From the NCBI RefSeq assembly GCF_000422205.1, contig NZ_ATHV01000015.1, positions 1 through 64,000 on the forward strand: a stretch of DNA of 64,000 bases, read 5' to 3'. The position numbers and the translations under genes are program-made. Shown one piece after another: positions 24,688 to 33,169 of the stretch. Source of the stretch: Desulfovibrio sp. X2 (lineage in GTDB: Bacteria > Desulfobacterota > Desulfovibrionia > Desulfovibrionales > Desulfovibrionaceae). A model generated the notes under the pieces. It was not told where the DNA came from and ran no database searches. It saw only the letters and a program-made list of their open reading frames with translations. Position 1 is the first letter of the stretch. Each line of letters starts with the position of its first letter.

Positions 24688-26040
24688 ATGGAAAGTATAA
24701 CACATAGGATACCGTCGTTTTGGCTTTTTGCAGACAATTCTTCAAAATTTGGTGCTTTTGAAGATAGTTACAAGAGTTTTCTTGCGCATCTGAAACACGC
24801 ATTGCTATTCCATGATCAAATATTGCTTACTGATTCGCTTATAGTAAATACCCCAAATCTTAGACGAGTTTTCCAGAGAGAGGAGGAATTAACAAGATAT
24901 ATAAGTAGAGAATCTATTGTTGTTGCAAGAAGGATAGAAAATGAAAAATTTTTAGACTTGATCGAATTGCGTGAACGTTTGCGGACAGGAAACTCTATCA
25001 ATCCTGGATTTCAATCCGACAGTGATACATTTCTTAATGATAACGATTTAACTCAACTAAATAAATCCAGCAATACAGTTGCTTATAATCTAAGCAGGGC
25101 TTCAAAGATTTATTCATCCAATATTCTGTCCTTGACCAATAACATTTCTTTCCTTCAAAAACTCGGTCCACATGCAACTATTGTTGCTGACGCAATTATC
25201 TCTCGAATGGAAGAAAAAGGGTGTATTACACAATCTTTTTTGTTTCCGCGATCAAACGACTCAATAAAACATGTTGTTGGTGAAGATGTCTGGAGTGAAA
25301 TAGCCAAACCAGTGACAGAATATCAGGAGGCATATTATCGAGCAACAATGCCTATGCTCACCGGTGCGGATACGATATACCCGAAACATCTAAAAGGAGA
25401 TCGGCAAATATTAGGTAAAAATGATCAGCAAAACGAATTCGTAGAGACTCCTGTAGGCATTGATTTTACAAGAAGTGGAAACAAAATGTATGAGTCAATT
25501 CTCGAAACTATCTCAACAGAAACATTAAAAGAACTCAGAGAATCAGAACAGTTTAAAATTTTCCAAAAATCACTTTCATCGTTAAGAGAATACTCCAACG
25601 TTCAATCCGATGGACTTGAAGAGAAATTACAGACAGCCTATGCAGCGCTTGATTCTTATCATGATCTTATAGACAGGAAATTGAGAATAACAAGATATCT
25701 TAACTATGGTTCTGCTCGCCTTGATGGCTGGGTTCTACGTGGATTCCTAAAGGGTGGGCAGTGGATGCTACGGCTAGCCCTTTCAAAGATATCGGATAAA
25801 AAGGTACGTACTGCTTCTATGATTGCTGCTGGGGGCTTAATACATGAAAAAGTGCAGCAAGCTATAACGATTTACTATTTGGCGGGGGGGTATAAGCCAC
25901 TCGAAGATAAATTTGATAATTTGTCTAAATATGAAAAACGTATCGATAAAGTTATCCAACCTTTACTAGAGAAAAGTAGTGAAATTTCAGCTAAATTTGA
26001 AATAATCCCAAATAAATTTAAAGATACTGTTTATTTCTAA
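24688..26040 (+). CDS. hypothetical protein, AT-rich orphan (450 residues)
   Basis: A 450-residue protein with no family I recognise. It starts MESITHRIPSFWLFAD with AAGGGA upstream and a TATAAA about 30 bases before the start. It is mostly charged and helical: a Glu/Arg-rich region at residues 60-100, a predicted helical region at 270-330 (LRESEQFKIFQKSLSSLREY), a mildly hydrophobic stretch at about 345-395, and a helical C-terminus. No catalytic motif, signal peptide or convincing membrane segment is evident. Base composition is far more AT-rich than the host, so transfer is recent. It is the only complete gene between the attC-like site and the right end of the island, which suggests a cassette-borne accessory or defence gene; that is inference. 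Confidence 0.7.
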   Translation: MESITHRIPSFWLFADNSSKFGAFEDSYKSFLAHLKHALLFHDQILLTDSLIVNTPNLRRVFQREEELTRYISRESIVVARRIENEKFLDLIELRERLRTGNSINPGFQSDSDTFLNDNDLTQLNKSSNTVAYNLSRASKIYSSNILSLTNNISFLQKLGPHATIVADAIISRMEEKGCITQSFLFPRSNDSIKHVVGEDVWSEIAKPVTEYQEAYYRATMPMLTGADTIYPKHLKGDRQILGKNDQQNEFVETPVGIDFTRSGNKMYESILETISTETLKELRESEQFKIFQKSLSSLREYSNVQSDGLEEKLQTAYAALDSYHDLIDRKLRITRYLNYGSARLDGWVLRGFLKGGQWMLRLALSKISDKKVRTASMIAAGGLIHEKVQQAITIYYLAGGYKPLEDKFDNLSKYEKRIDKVIQPLLEKSSEISAKFEIIPNKFKDTVYF

Positions 26041-26292
26041 AAAAAATAGAGGCTGTCCTAGCTAAGCCGAATAGTTTAGCGAGGCCGCCATATGTACCAG
26101 CGTCAAAGTCGGCTCAGTGCGAGCAAGCAGAGGTGGTCCCCTTTTTCTCTCTACAGTGCGAATGGACAAAACAGTCCCAAAGAAGGGGAAAGGAACAAGG
26201 GGAAAGCGCTCGTTTTGGCCGATGGCTCTACGCGTGGTGATCATGGAGCCGACTTGTTAGCTCTCGACGTCGTTTTCCGATAAGACTTTATC

Positions 26293-26318
26293 GCCCCGCA
26301 GCCCTTGTCGTGCGGGGC
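26293..26318 (+). terminator. GC-rich hairpin, possible terminator
   Basis: Perfect 8-bp arms (GCCCCGCA/TGCGGGGC) around a 10-base loop, 250 bases after the orphan gene. The T-run is weak. The rest of 26041-26435 contains no convincing gene. Confidence 0.4.
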
Positions 26319-26337
26319 TTGCCGCCACATCAGCCCT

Positions 26338-26391
26338 GCACTACGGATGCGCACTACAAACCTCCTGAAAAAGGCAGAAATTGTAGTGCTA
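26338..26391 (+). repeat. island-end repeat, copy C
   Basis: Third copy of the repeat seen at 14190 and 14401, with GCGCACTACAAACCTCC and a terminal TTGTAGTGCT. It lies 45 bases inside the right att repeat. Confidence 0.5.
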
Positions 26392-26435
26392 TCATAAAAA
26401 ATATCCTGTTATTTTAGATAGTTAAAGTAGTCGCT

Positions 26436-26485
26436 CTGAATGGGGTTCAGGGGGTCGGAGGTTCAAATCCTCTCATCCCGACCAG
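26436..26485 (+). repeat. attR / shared att: second copy of the tRNA-Pro 3' end
   Basis: Fifty bases matching 14094-14143 with one C/T difference (the second copy has T, closer to the usual tRNA-Pro sequence). It lacks the 5' half of the tRNA, so it is not a gene. It separates the left island from the integrase module on its right. Confidence 0.85.
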
Positions 26486-26500
26486 ATTACCCCAAGAATT

Positions 26501-26540
26501 ACGGCCGGTTGGCGAAAAGCCATCCGGCCGTTTCTTTTGT
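26501..26540 (+). terminator. intrinsic terminator after the att copy
   Basis: Stem ACGGCCGG-T-TGGC/GCCA-T-CCGGCCGT with a GAAAA loop, followed by TTCTTTTGT. It sits where a tRNA terminator would be and also lies between att and the converging integrase gene. Immediately beyond it are two tandem TATGTAGGA motifs (26549-26570), possible integrase arm sites different from those of the left island. Confidence 0.7.
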
Positions 26541-26573
26541 GCTCGGGCGATTATGTAGGATATATGTAGGAAG

Positions 26574-27767
26574 CTAGCCCCGACCGCGCGAACCGCGGGC
26601 GCCCGCGCCCTTCCTGCGTCCGCGCTTCCCGCACCCCTCGTCCCCGTCGCTCTCGCCGACACGGGCGTACAGCTCGCCCACGCGCCGCTGCACGTCGGCC
26701 ACCCGTTCCCGCTCCAGATGGCTGTAGCGGTTGGCCGAGCGGATGTCCCGATGGCCGATCATCTCCATGACGTCCTTGAGCGATCCGCCGACGTTGACGA
26801 TGCTCGAGCAGTAGGTGTGGCGATTGTCGTGAAAGCGGTAGTCGACCAGGGCGGCCGCCCTGGTCAGGCCCCGCCAGGCGGAGCGGAAGTCCGAGAAACG
26901 GCGTCCGTCCGAATGGCAGAAGACCAGGTTCGACGACGGCCGGGTCACGTTTCGGCGCTCGCGCTGTCCGCGCTGCTGCTTCTTCCAGTCCGCGAGCGCC
27001 GCGAGGCAGCGCTCGGTCAGATCCCGTGTCCTGACCACGCCGTTCTTGGTGCGGATGAAGGTGATGACGCCCTCTGCCAGGTCCACCCTGTCCCAGGAAA
27101 GGTCCAGCAGCTCCTGGCGCGACGCCCCATAGTCCAGGGTGAGCAGGACGATGGGCAGCATGTACCTGCGAACGCCCTTGTCCGCCGCGGCGCGCACGAG
27201 CCGTGCGGCCTCCTCGGGCGACAGGCGGCGGGTGCGCATCTGCTTCGCTTCCGAGGCGTAGGTGATGGCCGCATAAGGGTTGCCCGCCACGGCCTTGAGC
27301 GCGGCCGCCTTCTTGCCGACCTGCTTCAGGACGAACAGGCGGCGGTTGGCCGTGACAGGGGTGCGCTTCTTCAGCAGCGCGATGTGGTAGGCTTCGACCT
27401 CCTCGGCGCTGAGCTCCATGATCAGTCTGTCCCCGAAGTCGCGCACGACGAGCGACAGGAAGTCCTTGTAGCCCTGAAGCGTCTTCGGGCTCAGCCTGCC
27501 CTTGACAGCCCTGGTCTCCCAGTCCGCGGCCAGGGCCTCGGCCACGTCCCCGACGGTCAGGGGGCGGTTGCGCTCCTTGGCCTGGCGCAGCTCGCCCAGG
27601 CTGCCGGTGTCGATGTAGGCGCGCAGCCGATGCCCCTCGGCCTGGGCGTCCTTCCAGCGCTCGAAGCCCTTGTGATGCACGTTCTTCCCGCTGACGGGGT
27701 CCGTGAAGTAGAGATGATACTTCCTTCCGCGGGCACCGTCCCGGGTAACTATCCAGACACTAGCCAT
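26574..27767 (-). CDS. int: phage-type tyrosine recombinase (integrase)
   Basis: A 397-residue integrase. An N-terminal arm-binding domain (residues 1-60, KYHLYFTDPVSGKNVHHKGF) is followed by a SAM-like core-binding domain and the catalytic domain with the R-H-R-H-Y set: R in GASRQELLDL, HDNRHTYCSS, GHRDIRSANRYSHLE. The C-terminus is a Gly/Arg-rich tail of about 40 residues that looks dispensable. It ends 88 bases from the 50-bp att repeat and points toward it, the usual arrangement. It lacks the extra helix of integron integrases. It overlaps the excisionase-like gene by 8 bases. Confidence 0.9.
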   Translation of the reverse strand: MASVWIVTRDGARGRKYHLYFTDPVSGKNVHHKGFERWKDAQAEGHRLRAYIDTGSLGELRQAKERNRPLTVGDVAEALAADWETRAVKGRLSPKTLQGYKDFLSLVVRDFGDRLIMELSAEEVEAYHIALLKKRTPVTANRRLFVLKQVGKKAAALKAVAGNPYAAITYASEAKQMRTRRLSPEEAARLVRAAADKGVRRYMLPIVLLTLDYGASRQELLDLSWDRVDLAEGVITFIRTKNGVVRTRDLTERCLAALADWKKQQRGQRERRNVTRPSSNLVFCHSDGRRFSDFRSAWRGLTRAAALVDYRFHDNRHTYCSSIVNVGGSLKDVMEMIGHRDIRSANRYSHLERERVADVQRRVGELYARVGESDGDEGCGKRGRRKGAGARGSRGRG

Positions 27768-27984
27768 GGACGCCTCCTCCGGCGTCCCGGCTTCCGGCGA
27801 CTACCCCTATGCGGTTTTCAACGAACGCGTGCAGATCCTGCTCGCGGACGAGCCTGCGCGTGCCGATGGAACAGCACGGCAGCTCGCCTGACTTCACCAG
27901 TCGCGAGACGGTTGCGCGATGGACGCGCAGGAACGTCGCGACCTCATCAAGCGTGAACAGTTTCAGATTCGAGCAGCCATCCAT
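27760..27984 (-). CDS. excisionase-like helix-turn-helix protein
   Basis: A 74-residue protein of the MerR-like excisionase (HTH_17/AlpA) type: LFTLDEVATFLRVHRATVSR, a recognition helix, then SIGTRRLVREQDLHAFVENR. It would bend att DNA and direct the neighbouring integrase to excision. The start at 27984 gives a family-length product, with GGAGAGGGGG upstream on the minus strand. An in-frame extension to 28119 is less likely. It overlaps the integrase start by 8 bases. Confidence 0.8.
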   Translation of the reverse strand: MDGCSNLKLFTLDEVATFLRVHRATVSRLVKSGELPCCSIGTRRLVREQDLHAFVENRIGVVAGSRDAGGGVHG

Positions 27985-28517
27985 ACAACACACTACCCCC
28001 TCTCCAAAGTGATTTTGCCATGGCTCACTCCTGGGGCAATGTGTGCAGACGACCAGCCGGACCAAGGGCACATGCATGGAAAATCCATGTCCGACTCGGG
28101 GTGCATTGTAGCACTGCATGCGCGTCTGTCAATGTAGAAGCCAATTTTTATTTAATAAAAAGTATCATAAATTGCACTTTTCGGCATTTTATGGGCCTTG
28201 TGGGCGATCGGAAAGATGTAGAAAGAAGAATACTGAAGGGCATTATTCGTTCTCGATGCCGTTCTGCAGTTCGTCGTGGGTCGTCTTCTCGCTTGAAAAG
28301 GCACAGCGCGAGTCGCTCGTGTGCATTGCGGCGCGGCCAGTGGAATGAAGGCAGACTGCCCGGCACGAGGTCGGATACACGCATGCGGATCCCATGCCGT
28401 GACTTGCGGGCCTGGACGGAGCAACCAGCTGGCTGGTCGTGATGCATGACCTGACGAGTTGGTTGATGGCTTTAAACTAACTAGTTTGTTTAATCCTGCG
28501 AATCCTTCCACCCCATC

Positions 28518-28700
28518 GTGCTCGGAACGAAGCGCAGCGCAGTGACGAGCACTCGCCAAAGGGGTGAATGCCGCCGAAGGCGGCAGAGGGGGCTATGGCA
28601 CGGAATGCCCCCTCTTGGGCAAGACGCGGGCGCAGCCCGCAACTGTGGTCCTGGATGTGAAGATGCCGACCCGGCGTCACCGCGGTTCCGAAGCCGCGCT
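28518..28700. repeat. cluster of perfect inverted repeats in the 27985-28853 gap
   Basis: Consecutive palindromes: GTGCTCG/CGAGCAC (28518-28552), GCCGCC-GAA-GGCGGC (28570-28584), AGAGGGGGC/GCCCCCTCT (28585-28615), GCGGGC-GCA-GCCCGC (28626-28640) and a CGCGG/CCGCG pair near 28680. They may form a multi-stem transcript, or be a family of palindromic intergenic elements. The rest of the gap is an AT-rich stretch (28130-28230) and GC-rich DNA without a gene. Confidence 0.5.
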
Positions 28701-28853
28701 TTCGTGGTATGCGGGGAGTGCGTCTGTCCTCTCGGACGGCACATTGCCAAGAGCACCGGATCGTCCCGCCAAACCCGCCCCTAAGCCGCCGCTAAGTTTC
28801 GCGCCGCAGCCTGCTCCGGGAGCGCACCCCCATCCCCATTCCCGGAGACGCGT

Positions 28854-31274
28854 ATGGAGCATTTCAACCAGACTCTCTTTCTGCTGCTGAACGCCTCGGC
28901 GCATCCGCCCGCCCTTCTCCTGGGCCTCGCCCGGATGCTCGCCGCCCAGGCCATCTGGCTCGTGCCGCTGACACTCGTGGCGGGATGGCTCAGGGGCGCT
29001 CCGGCCACGCGGGCGGTCATGCTGCGGGCGGCGGCCGCGGGACTTGCCGGGCTATTCGCCAACCAGGTCATCGGCCTCGCGTGGCCGCATCCGCGCCCCT
29101 TTGCCCTGGGGCTCGGCCACACCTTCCTGGCCCACGCCGCGGACCCGTCGTTTCCGAGCGACCACCTGACCCTGCTGTGGGCCGTGGCGTTCAGCCTCCT
29201 CACGCACGCGCCGACGCGCGGGGTCGGCCTGTTCCTGGCCCTGCTGGGCCTGCCCGTGGCCTGGGCCCGCATCTACCTCGGCGTGCACTTTCCCCTCGAC
29301 ATGGCCGGAGCGGCGGGCGTGGCCGCCGCGAGCGCCTGGGGGCTCCTTCGCTGCCGCCGCCTGTTCGAAGGCCCGGTCTACGCCTGGGCCCTGGCGGCCT
29401 ACCATCGGCTCTTCGCGCCGCGGCTGGCCGCAGTGAGCACAAGGTCCGAACTACAATCCCGGAGGTATCATCCCATGAGCAAGGAACGCAGGCTGTTCAT
29501 CACCGTGGTCGCGGCGCTGCTCGTCGCCATGGCCGCGACGTTTCCCGCCCTGCTGCGGCACACCAACATCGGCCTCGAGTTCAAGGGCGGCTACGAGATC
29601 GTCTACCAGGCGCGCCCCCCGGCTCCCGGCGCGGCCGTGACCCACGACCAGCTCGTGCGGGCGGCCACGGTCCTCGAGGAAATCGCCAACGGCCAGGGCG
29701 TGTCCGAACCCCTGGTCAACGTCATGGGCGCTGACCAGGTGCGCGTGGAACTCGCCGGGGTCAAGGCCGGCGACCCCGTGATCGCGGATCTGCAAAACGC
29801 CAAGGGGCTGCCTGTCCGACTCGCGGAGAAGTATTCCGAGACCGTGGGCGGCGTGCTGGGCTCGAGCGACCTGCACGCCACCCTGTTCGCTGGCCTGATC
29901 GCCCTGGGCGCAGTCTACGGCTTCCTGGTCTGGGCCTACCGGGGCAAGGGCCTGATCGCGGTCCTGACGACGACGATCTCGCTGTGGCTCCTGCTCGCGG
30001 CCTTCGTGGCTCTGCACGCGCCGCTCTCGCTCTCGGCCATAGTGGCCTTCGTGCTGGCCATCGGCATCGCTTCGGACGCCAACATCATCGCCTACGAGCG
30101 CGCCAGGGAGGAGGCGGGCAGCGGCCATCCGGCGCACATCGCCCTGCATCTGGGGGCGCGGAAGTCCTTTTGGACCGTCGTCGACGCCAACGCCACCGTG
30201 CTCATCTGCGCCGTGATCCTCCTTCTGGCTGGGCTCGGCCCGATCCGGGGCTTCGCCCTCACGACGCTGCTGTGCATCTTCTTCAGTTTTGCGGCGAACG
30301 TGCTCCTGGCCCGCTGGCTGCTGCACCTGTGGTACCGCGATGACGGACGCTCGCACGTCTTCGGACGCCTGATCGCTCCGGCGGCCGCGCCGTCGCATGC
30401 GACCGATTTCGTGCGCCTGGGCGGCACGGCCATCGCCGCCAGCACGCTGCTCTTCCTCGCCGGGGCCTACAGCGTGGCCAGTGCCCCGCTCAATCTGGAC
30501 ATCGAGTTCAAGGCGGGCACCGCGCTGGACGTGCAGGTCGACCAGCCAGTCACCCAGGAAGCGGCCACCGATCTGATCAGCCGCTCCGGCATCGATCCGG
30601 CCACCGTGGCCATAGGCGGAGCCGGGCGGAACATGGTTGCGGCCCGCTTCGACGACGTGCTGGACACCGCCCAGGTCAACAGCGTGGTGGCCCAGTTCAG
30701 GAAGGTCTACGGCCCGAGCGTCACCTTCGCGGAGAACACCGCCGATCCGGCCGTGGCCCGGACGCTGGCGCGCCAGTCGGTCCTCGTGGTCCTCCTCTCC
30801 CTGCTCGGCACCGGCCTGTTCATCCTCTGGCGCTTCTCCTGGCGCGTCGCCCTGGCCTCGACCGCCTCGGTGGTCAGCGCCGTGCTCTTCGTCATGAGCG
30901 TCTTCGCGCTGGCCCATCTGGAGATAGACATCACCTTCATCGCGGCCATGCTCATCGTCGTGGCCTTCGCCTTAAACGAGGCAGTGGTGGTCTTCGACCG
31001 CATCCGGGAGCGCTTGCGCGAGGGAGCGCCGGCCACGGCGAAGACCGTCAATGCCTGCATCCGGCAGGTGACCAGGCGTTCCCTGTTCACCGTGCTGACC
31101 GTGGTGGCCGGGGCCGTCTCCCTGTTCACCTTCGGGGCCGAGCCGCTACAGATGTTCTCTCTGGCCATCTTCCTCGGGCTGGTCTGGGGAACCTTCGCTT
31201 CGCTCTTCATCGCGCCCAGGGTCTGGCTGACCCTTATTCCTCCTCCGACGCCCGAGCAGTGGAAGGCGGCCTGA
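28854..31274 (+). CDS. PAP2-family phosphatase fused to a short SecDF-like translocase
   Basis: An 806-residue open frame. Residues 1-195 are a membrane PAP2 phosphatase resembling undecaprenyl-diphosphate phosphatase BcrC: WPHPRPFA, FPSDH and ARIYLGVHFPLD give motifs 1-3, although the lysine of motif 1 is missing. Residues 208-806 are a compact SecDF: FKGGYEIVYQA, FVLAIGIASDANIIAYERAREE in the SecD half and FKAGTALDV, FALNEAVVVFDRIRERL in the SecF half, about 12 membrane segments in all. The SecF catalytic Asp of the usual NDT motif is Glu here. An internal ATG at 29475 with GGAGG nine bases upstream could yield SecDF alone. It is therefore either a true fusion or two genes whose stop was lost. 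Confidence 0.8.
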   Translation: MEHFNQTLFLLLNASAHPPALLLGLARMLAAQAIWLVPLTLVAGWLRGAPATRAVMLRAAAAGLAGLFANQVIGLAWPHPRPFALGLGHTFLAHAADPSFPSDHLTLLWAVAFSLLTHAPTRGVGLFLALLGLPVAWARIYLGVHFPLDMAGAAGVAAASAWGLLRCRRLFEGPVYAWALAAYHRLFAPRLAAVSTRSELQSRRYHPMSKERRLFITVVAALLVAMAATFPALLRHTNIGLEFKGGYEIVYQARPPAPGAAVTHDQLVRAATVLEEIANGQGVSEPLVNVMGADQVRVELAGVKAGDPVIADLQNAKGLPVRLAEKYSETVGGVLGSSDLHATLFAGLIALGAVYGFLVWAYRGKGLIAVLTTTISLWLLLAAFVALHAPLSLSAIVAFVLAIGIASDANIIAYERAREEAGSGHPAHIALHLGARKSFWTVVDANATVLICAVILLLAGLGPIRGFALTTLLCIFFSFAANVLLARWLLHLWYRDDGRSHVFGRLIAPAAAPSHATDFVRLGGTAIAASTLLFLAGAYSVASAPLNLDIEFKAGTALDVQVDQPVTQEAATDLISRSGIDPATVAIGGAGRNMVAARFDDVLDTAQVNSVVAQFRKVYGPSVTFAENTADPAVARTLARQSVLVVLLSLLGTGLFILWRFSWRVALASTASVVSAVLFVMSVFALAHLEIDITFIAAMLIVVAFALNEAVVVFDRIRERLREGAPATAKTVNACIRQVTRRSLFTVLTVVAGAVSLFTFGAEPLQMFSLAIFLGLVWGTFASLFIAPRVWLTLIPPPTPEQWKAA

Positions 31275-31295
31275 TCCCTCTCCCTCTCCGTCCCC

Positions 31296-31340
31296 GGCGT
31301 AGCGCCTCCGGAACCGGCATGGTTTCGGAGGCGCTACGCC
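31296..31340. repeat. 20-bp perfect-but-one inverted repeat downstream of the PAP2-SecDF gene
   Basis: Arms of 20 bases (GGCGTAGCGCCTCCG plus five more, one G-T pair) around a 5-base loop. It lies 22 bases after the stop but has no T-run, so it may be a terminator, mRNA stabiliser or mobile palindrome. The remainder of 31275-31795 shows no gene. Confidence 0.6.
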
Positions 31341-31795
31341 ACTGCAGCCGGACCCGGCCGGACCGTCGCGACCCGTGGGACAACGAAAAAACAAGGCTGC
31401 ATTTTTCAAGAAACGGAATCGATATGGAATTCATGCGCAAGAAACCGGCCAAGGCCACAGCTGCCCGCTGCGGTCCCTGTAGCGCGTTTCCGACGTGTCC
31501 TTCATGCGCTTCCTCTCGTATCGCTCCCCGATATCGGACAGGAGAGCCTTTTCAGGCGCAATGAAATATTCCTGACGAGTGAATGATAATCCTCCCGACC
31601 TGTGGCGCAGGGCCTTGAACGCCCCTGTTCGCAGGCGCCGACGTGTCCCTCTTCGCCCTCGTCCGGGTGCGGACCTGCGGGAATGCCCGGCGCATTGCGC
31701 AGAGGATGGAGACGAAGAATTACGGGGCAATTAGGAGGCGGGCGGTTGTGCCCGGCTTGCGGGCGCTCGGCGCAGAAGGGAGGCCCCGGTTCCCT

Positions 31796-33169
31796 TCAGG
31801 GCGCAGGAAAGCGGACCCTGACCCAGAGCCCCGGCCCACCATCCGAAAGTTCGATGGACGCTCCGTGCAGGTCGGCCACCGCCTTGGCCAGAGGCAGGCC
31901 GAGGCCGGTGCCGGGCGTGCTCCGGCTGCGGTCCATGCGGTAAAATCGTCTGAAGACCTTCTCCCGCTCCTCCTCAGGGATGCCCGGGCCGTTGTCGCGC
32001 ACCGAGACCATTACGCGGCCATCCTCCGCGCGCAGGGTCAGGGTCGTCGCGCTCCCCCGTGGACAGTGGCGCATGGCGTTTTCCAGCAGGTTGACCAGCA
32101 TCTGGGCCAGGAGCGCGTGATCCCCCCGGACCGTCAGCCCCTGGGCGATGTCCGCGCAGAGGGTCTGCCCCAGGTCTTCAGCCACGGCCTCGTAGGATTC
32201 GACAAGGGAGGCCGCGAGGGCGGACAAATCGACGTCAGTGAAGCGTCGCTTCCCGCTCCCGGACTCGATCTGCGCGATGGTCAGCATGGCGCCGAAGATG
32301 TCGAGAATGTCGTCCGTGTCGGTCAAGGCCGAATCCAAGGCTTCGCGGCACATCTTGAGGTCGCGCTCCTCAGATTGCGCGCTTTCCAGGCGCTGCCGCA
32401 GGCGCTGCAGAGGCATGCGCAGGTCGTGGGCGATATCGCTCGATACCTGGCGCAGACTCTCCATGAGCGTTTGCACGCGGTCGAGCATGGCGTTGAAGTT
32501 GCCCGCTAGCCGGTCCATCTCGTCGTCCGTGCCCCGGACGGGAATGCGGTCGTCCAGATCGCCCGCCATAATGGCCCGCGTAGTGCGGTTGACGGCCTCA
32601 AGGCGAGCGAGGAAACCGGACGACAGGAGCATTCCGCCCCCCACGGCGAGGAGAAGCGTCGTGGCCATGCACCAGCCGAACGCTCGGAGGATGGCCTCCT
32701 GGGCCTCGCAGATGCGGTATCCGTCCTCGCCCACGATAAGGTGGCTCCCGTCCGCGAGCGCGAGACCGTAGATGATGATCGCGTGTTCGGCCTCCTCCTC
32801 GGTGTCCGCGGCGTCGTCCCGGACTGGCCGGGGGATCGTCCCGAACCCCTCGATCCGCCCCAGGGGAGGAAGATTGCCCGTCAGCTTGCGGTTCGAAGCG
32901 TCAAGAAGCAGGGCGTAGGCCGGAGGGGTGTCCGCTGCGGCCAGCCCCTTGTCGATGGCCCGGACGAGCCCGGCCCGGCCCTCGGGGTGTTGATCGGCCG
33001 CCAACGTCGCGGCCTCGCGCACGAGGGAATCCCTGACCTGATTTTGCAGCGCTTGGCTGGCGATCCAGTAAATGATCCCGAACAGCAGCGATGCAGAGAG
33101 GGCGAAGAGTGCCGCGTACAGCGCCGCAAGCCGAAAGCTGGCGGTCCTGAAGAGCCTAGGCGGGCGCAT
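31796..33169 (-). CDS. sensor histidine kinase
   Basis: A 457-residue membrane kinase. Two transmembrane segments (about 12-34 and 165-190) flank a periplasmic sensor domain; a HAMP linker follows (NRTTRAIMAGDLDDRIPVRG), then the H-box SSDIAHDLRMPLQRL with the phosphorylated His, and the ATPase boxes LLENAMRHCPRG, DNGPGIP and GTGLGLPLAKA. It overlaps the response-regulator gene by 14 bases, so the two form one operon. Similar kinases sense envelope or metal stress; the ligand here is not identifiable. Confidence 0.9.
   Translation of the reverse strand: MRPPRLFRTASFRLAALYAALFALSASLLFGIIYWIASQALQNQVRDSLVREAATLAADQHPEGRAGLVRAIDKGLAAADTPPAYALLLDASNRKLTGNLPPLGRIEGFGTIPRPVRDDAADTEEEAEHAIIIYGLALADGSHLIVGEDGYRICEAQEAILRAFGWCMATTLLLAVGGGMLLSSGFLARLEAVNRTTRAIMAGDLDDRIPVRGTDDEMDRLAGNFNAMLDRVQTLMESLRQVSSDIAHDLRMPLQRLRQRLESAQSEERDLKMCREALDSALTDTDDILDIFGAMLTIAQIESGSGKRRFTDVDLSALAASLVESYEAVAEDLGQTLCADIAQGLTVRGDHALLAQMLVNLLENAMRHCPRGSATTLTLRAEDGRVMVSVRDNGPGIPEEEREKVFRRFYRMDRSRSTPGTGLGLPLAKAVADLHGASIELSDGGPGLWVRVRFPAP

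Larger units (their letters stand above)
14094..26485. mobile_element. genomic island in tRNA-Pro(GGG) carrying restriction/defence genes
   Basis: A 12.4-kb segment bounded by 50-bp direct repeats of the tRNA 3' end. Its contents (degenerate transposase, broken higB, type I restriction operon, Septu-like pair, attC-like site, AT-rich orphan) differ in base composition from both flanks, being clearly more AT-rich. No integrase lies inside it; the only integrase is just outside the right repeat. Related 50-bp motifs occur near both ends (14190, 14401, 26338). It is best read as the left of two tandem insertions at one tRNA, now unable to move by itself. Confidence 0.75.

Noticed and set aside
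26092-26283. 63-codon frame in the right end of the island
   Set aside because: No ribosome-binding site, no similarity recognised, and low-complexity composition.
26574-27767. Integron integrase (IntI) for the attC-like site
   Set aside because: The protein is a phage-type tyrosine recombinase by N-terminal arm domain and catalytic context, and lacks the extra IntI helix region.
28620-28660. Cobalamin riboswitch suggested by GCAGCCCGCAACTGTGG
   Set aside because: Only the short conserved core string is present; the flanking conserved boxes and spacing do not match, and the downstream gene is not cobalamin related.
29451-30917. 488-codon minus-strand frame opposite the PAP2-SecDF gene
   Set aside because: Shadow of the plus-strand gene, which has recognised membrane domains.
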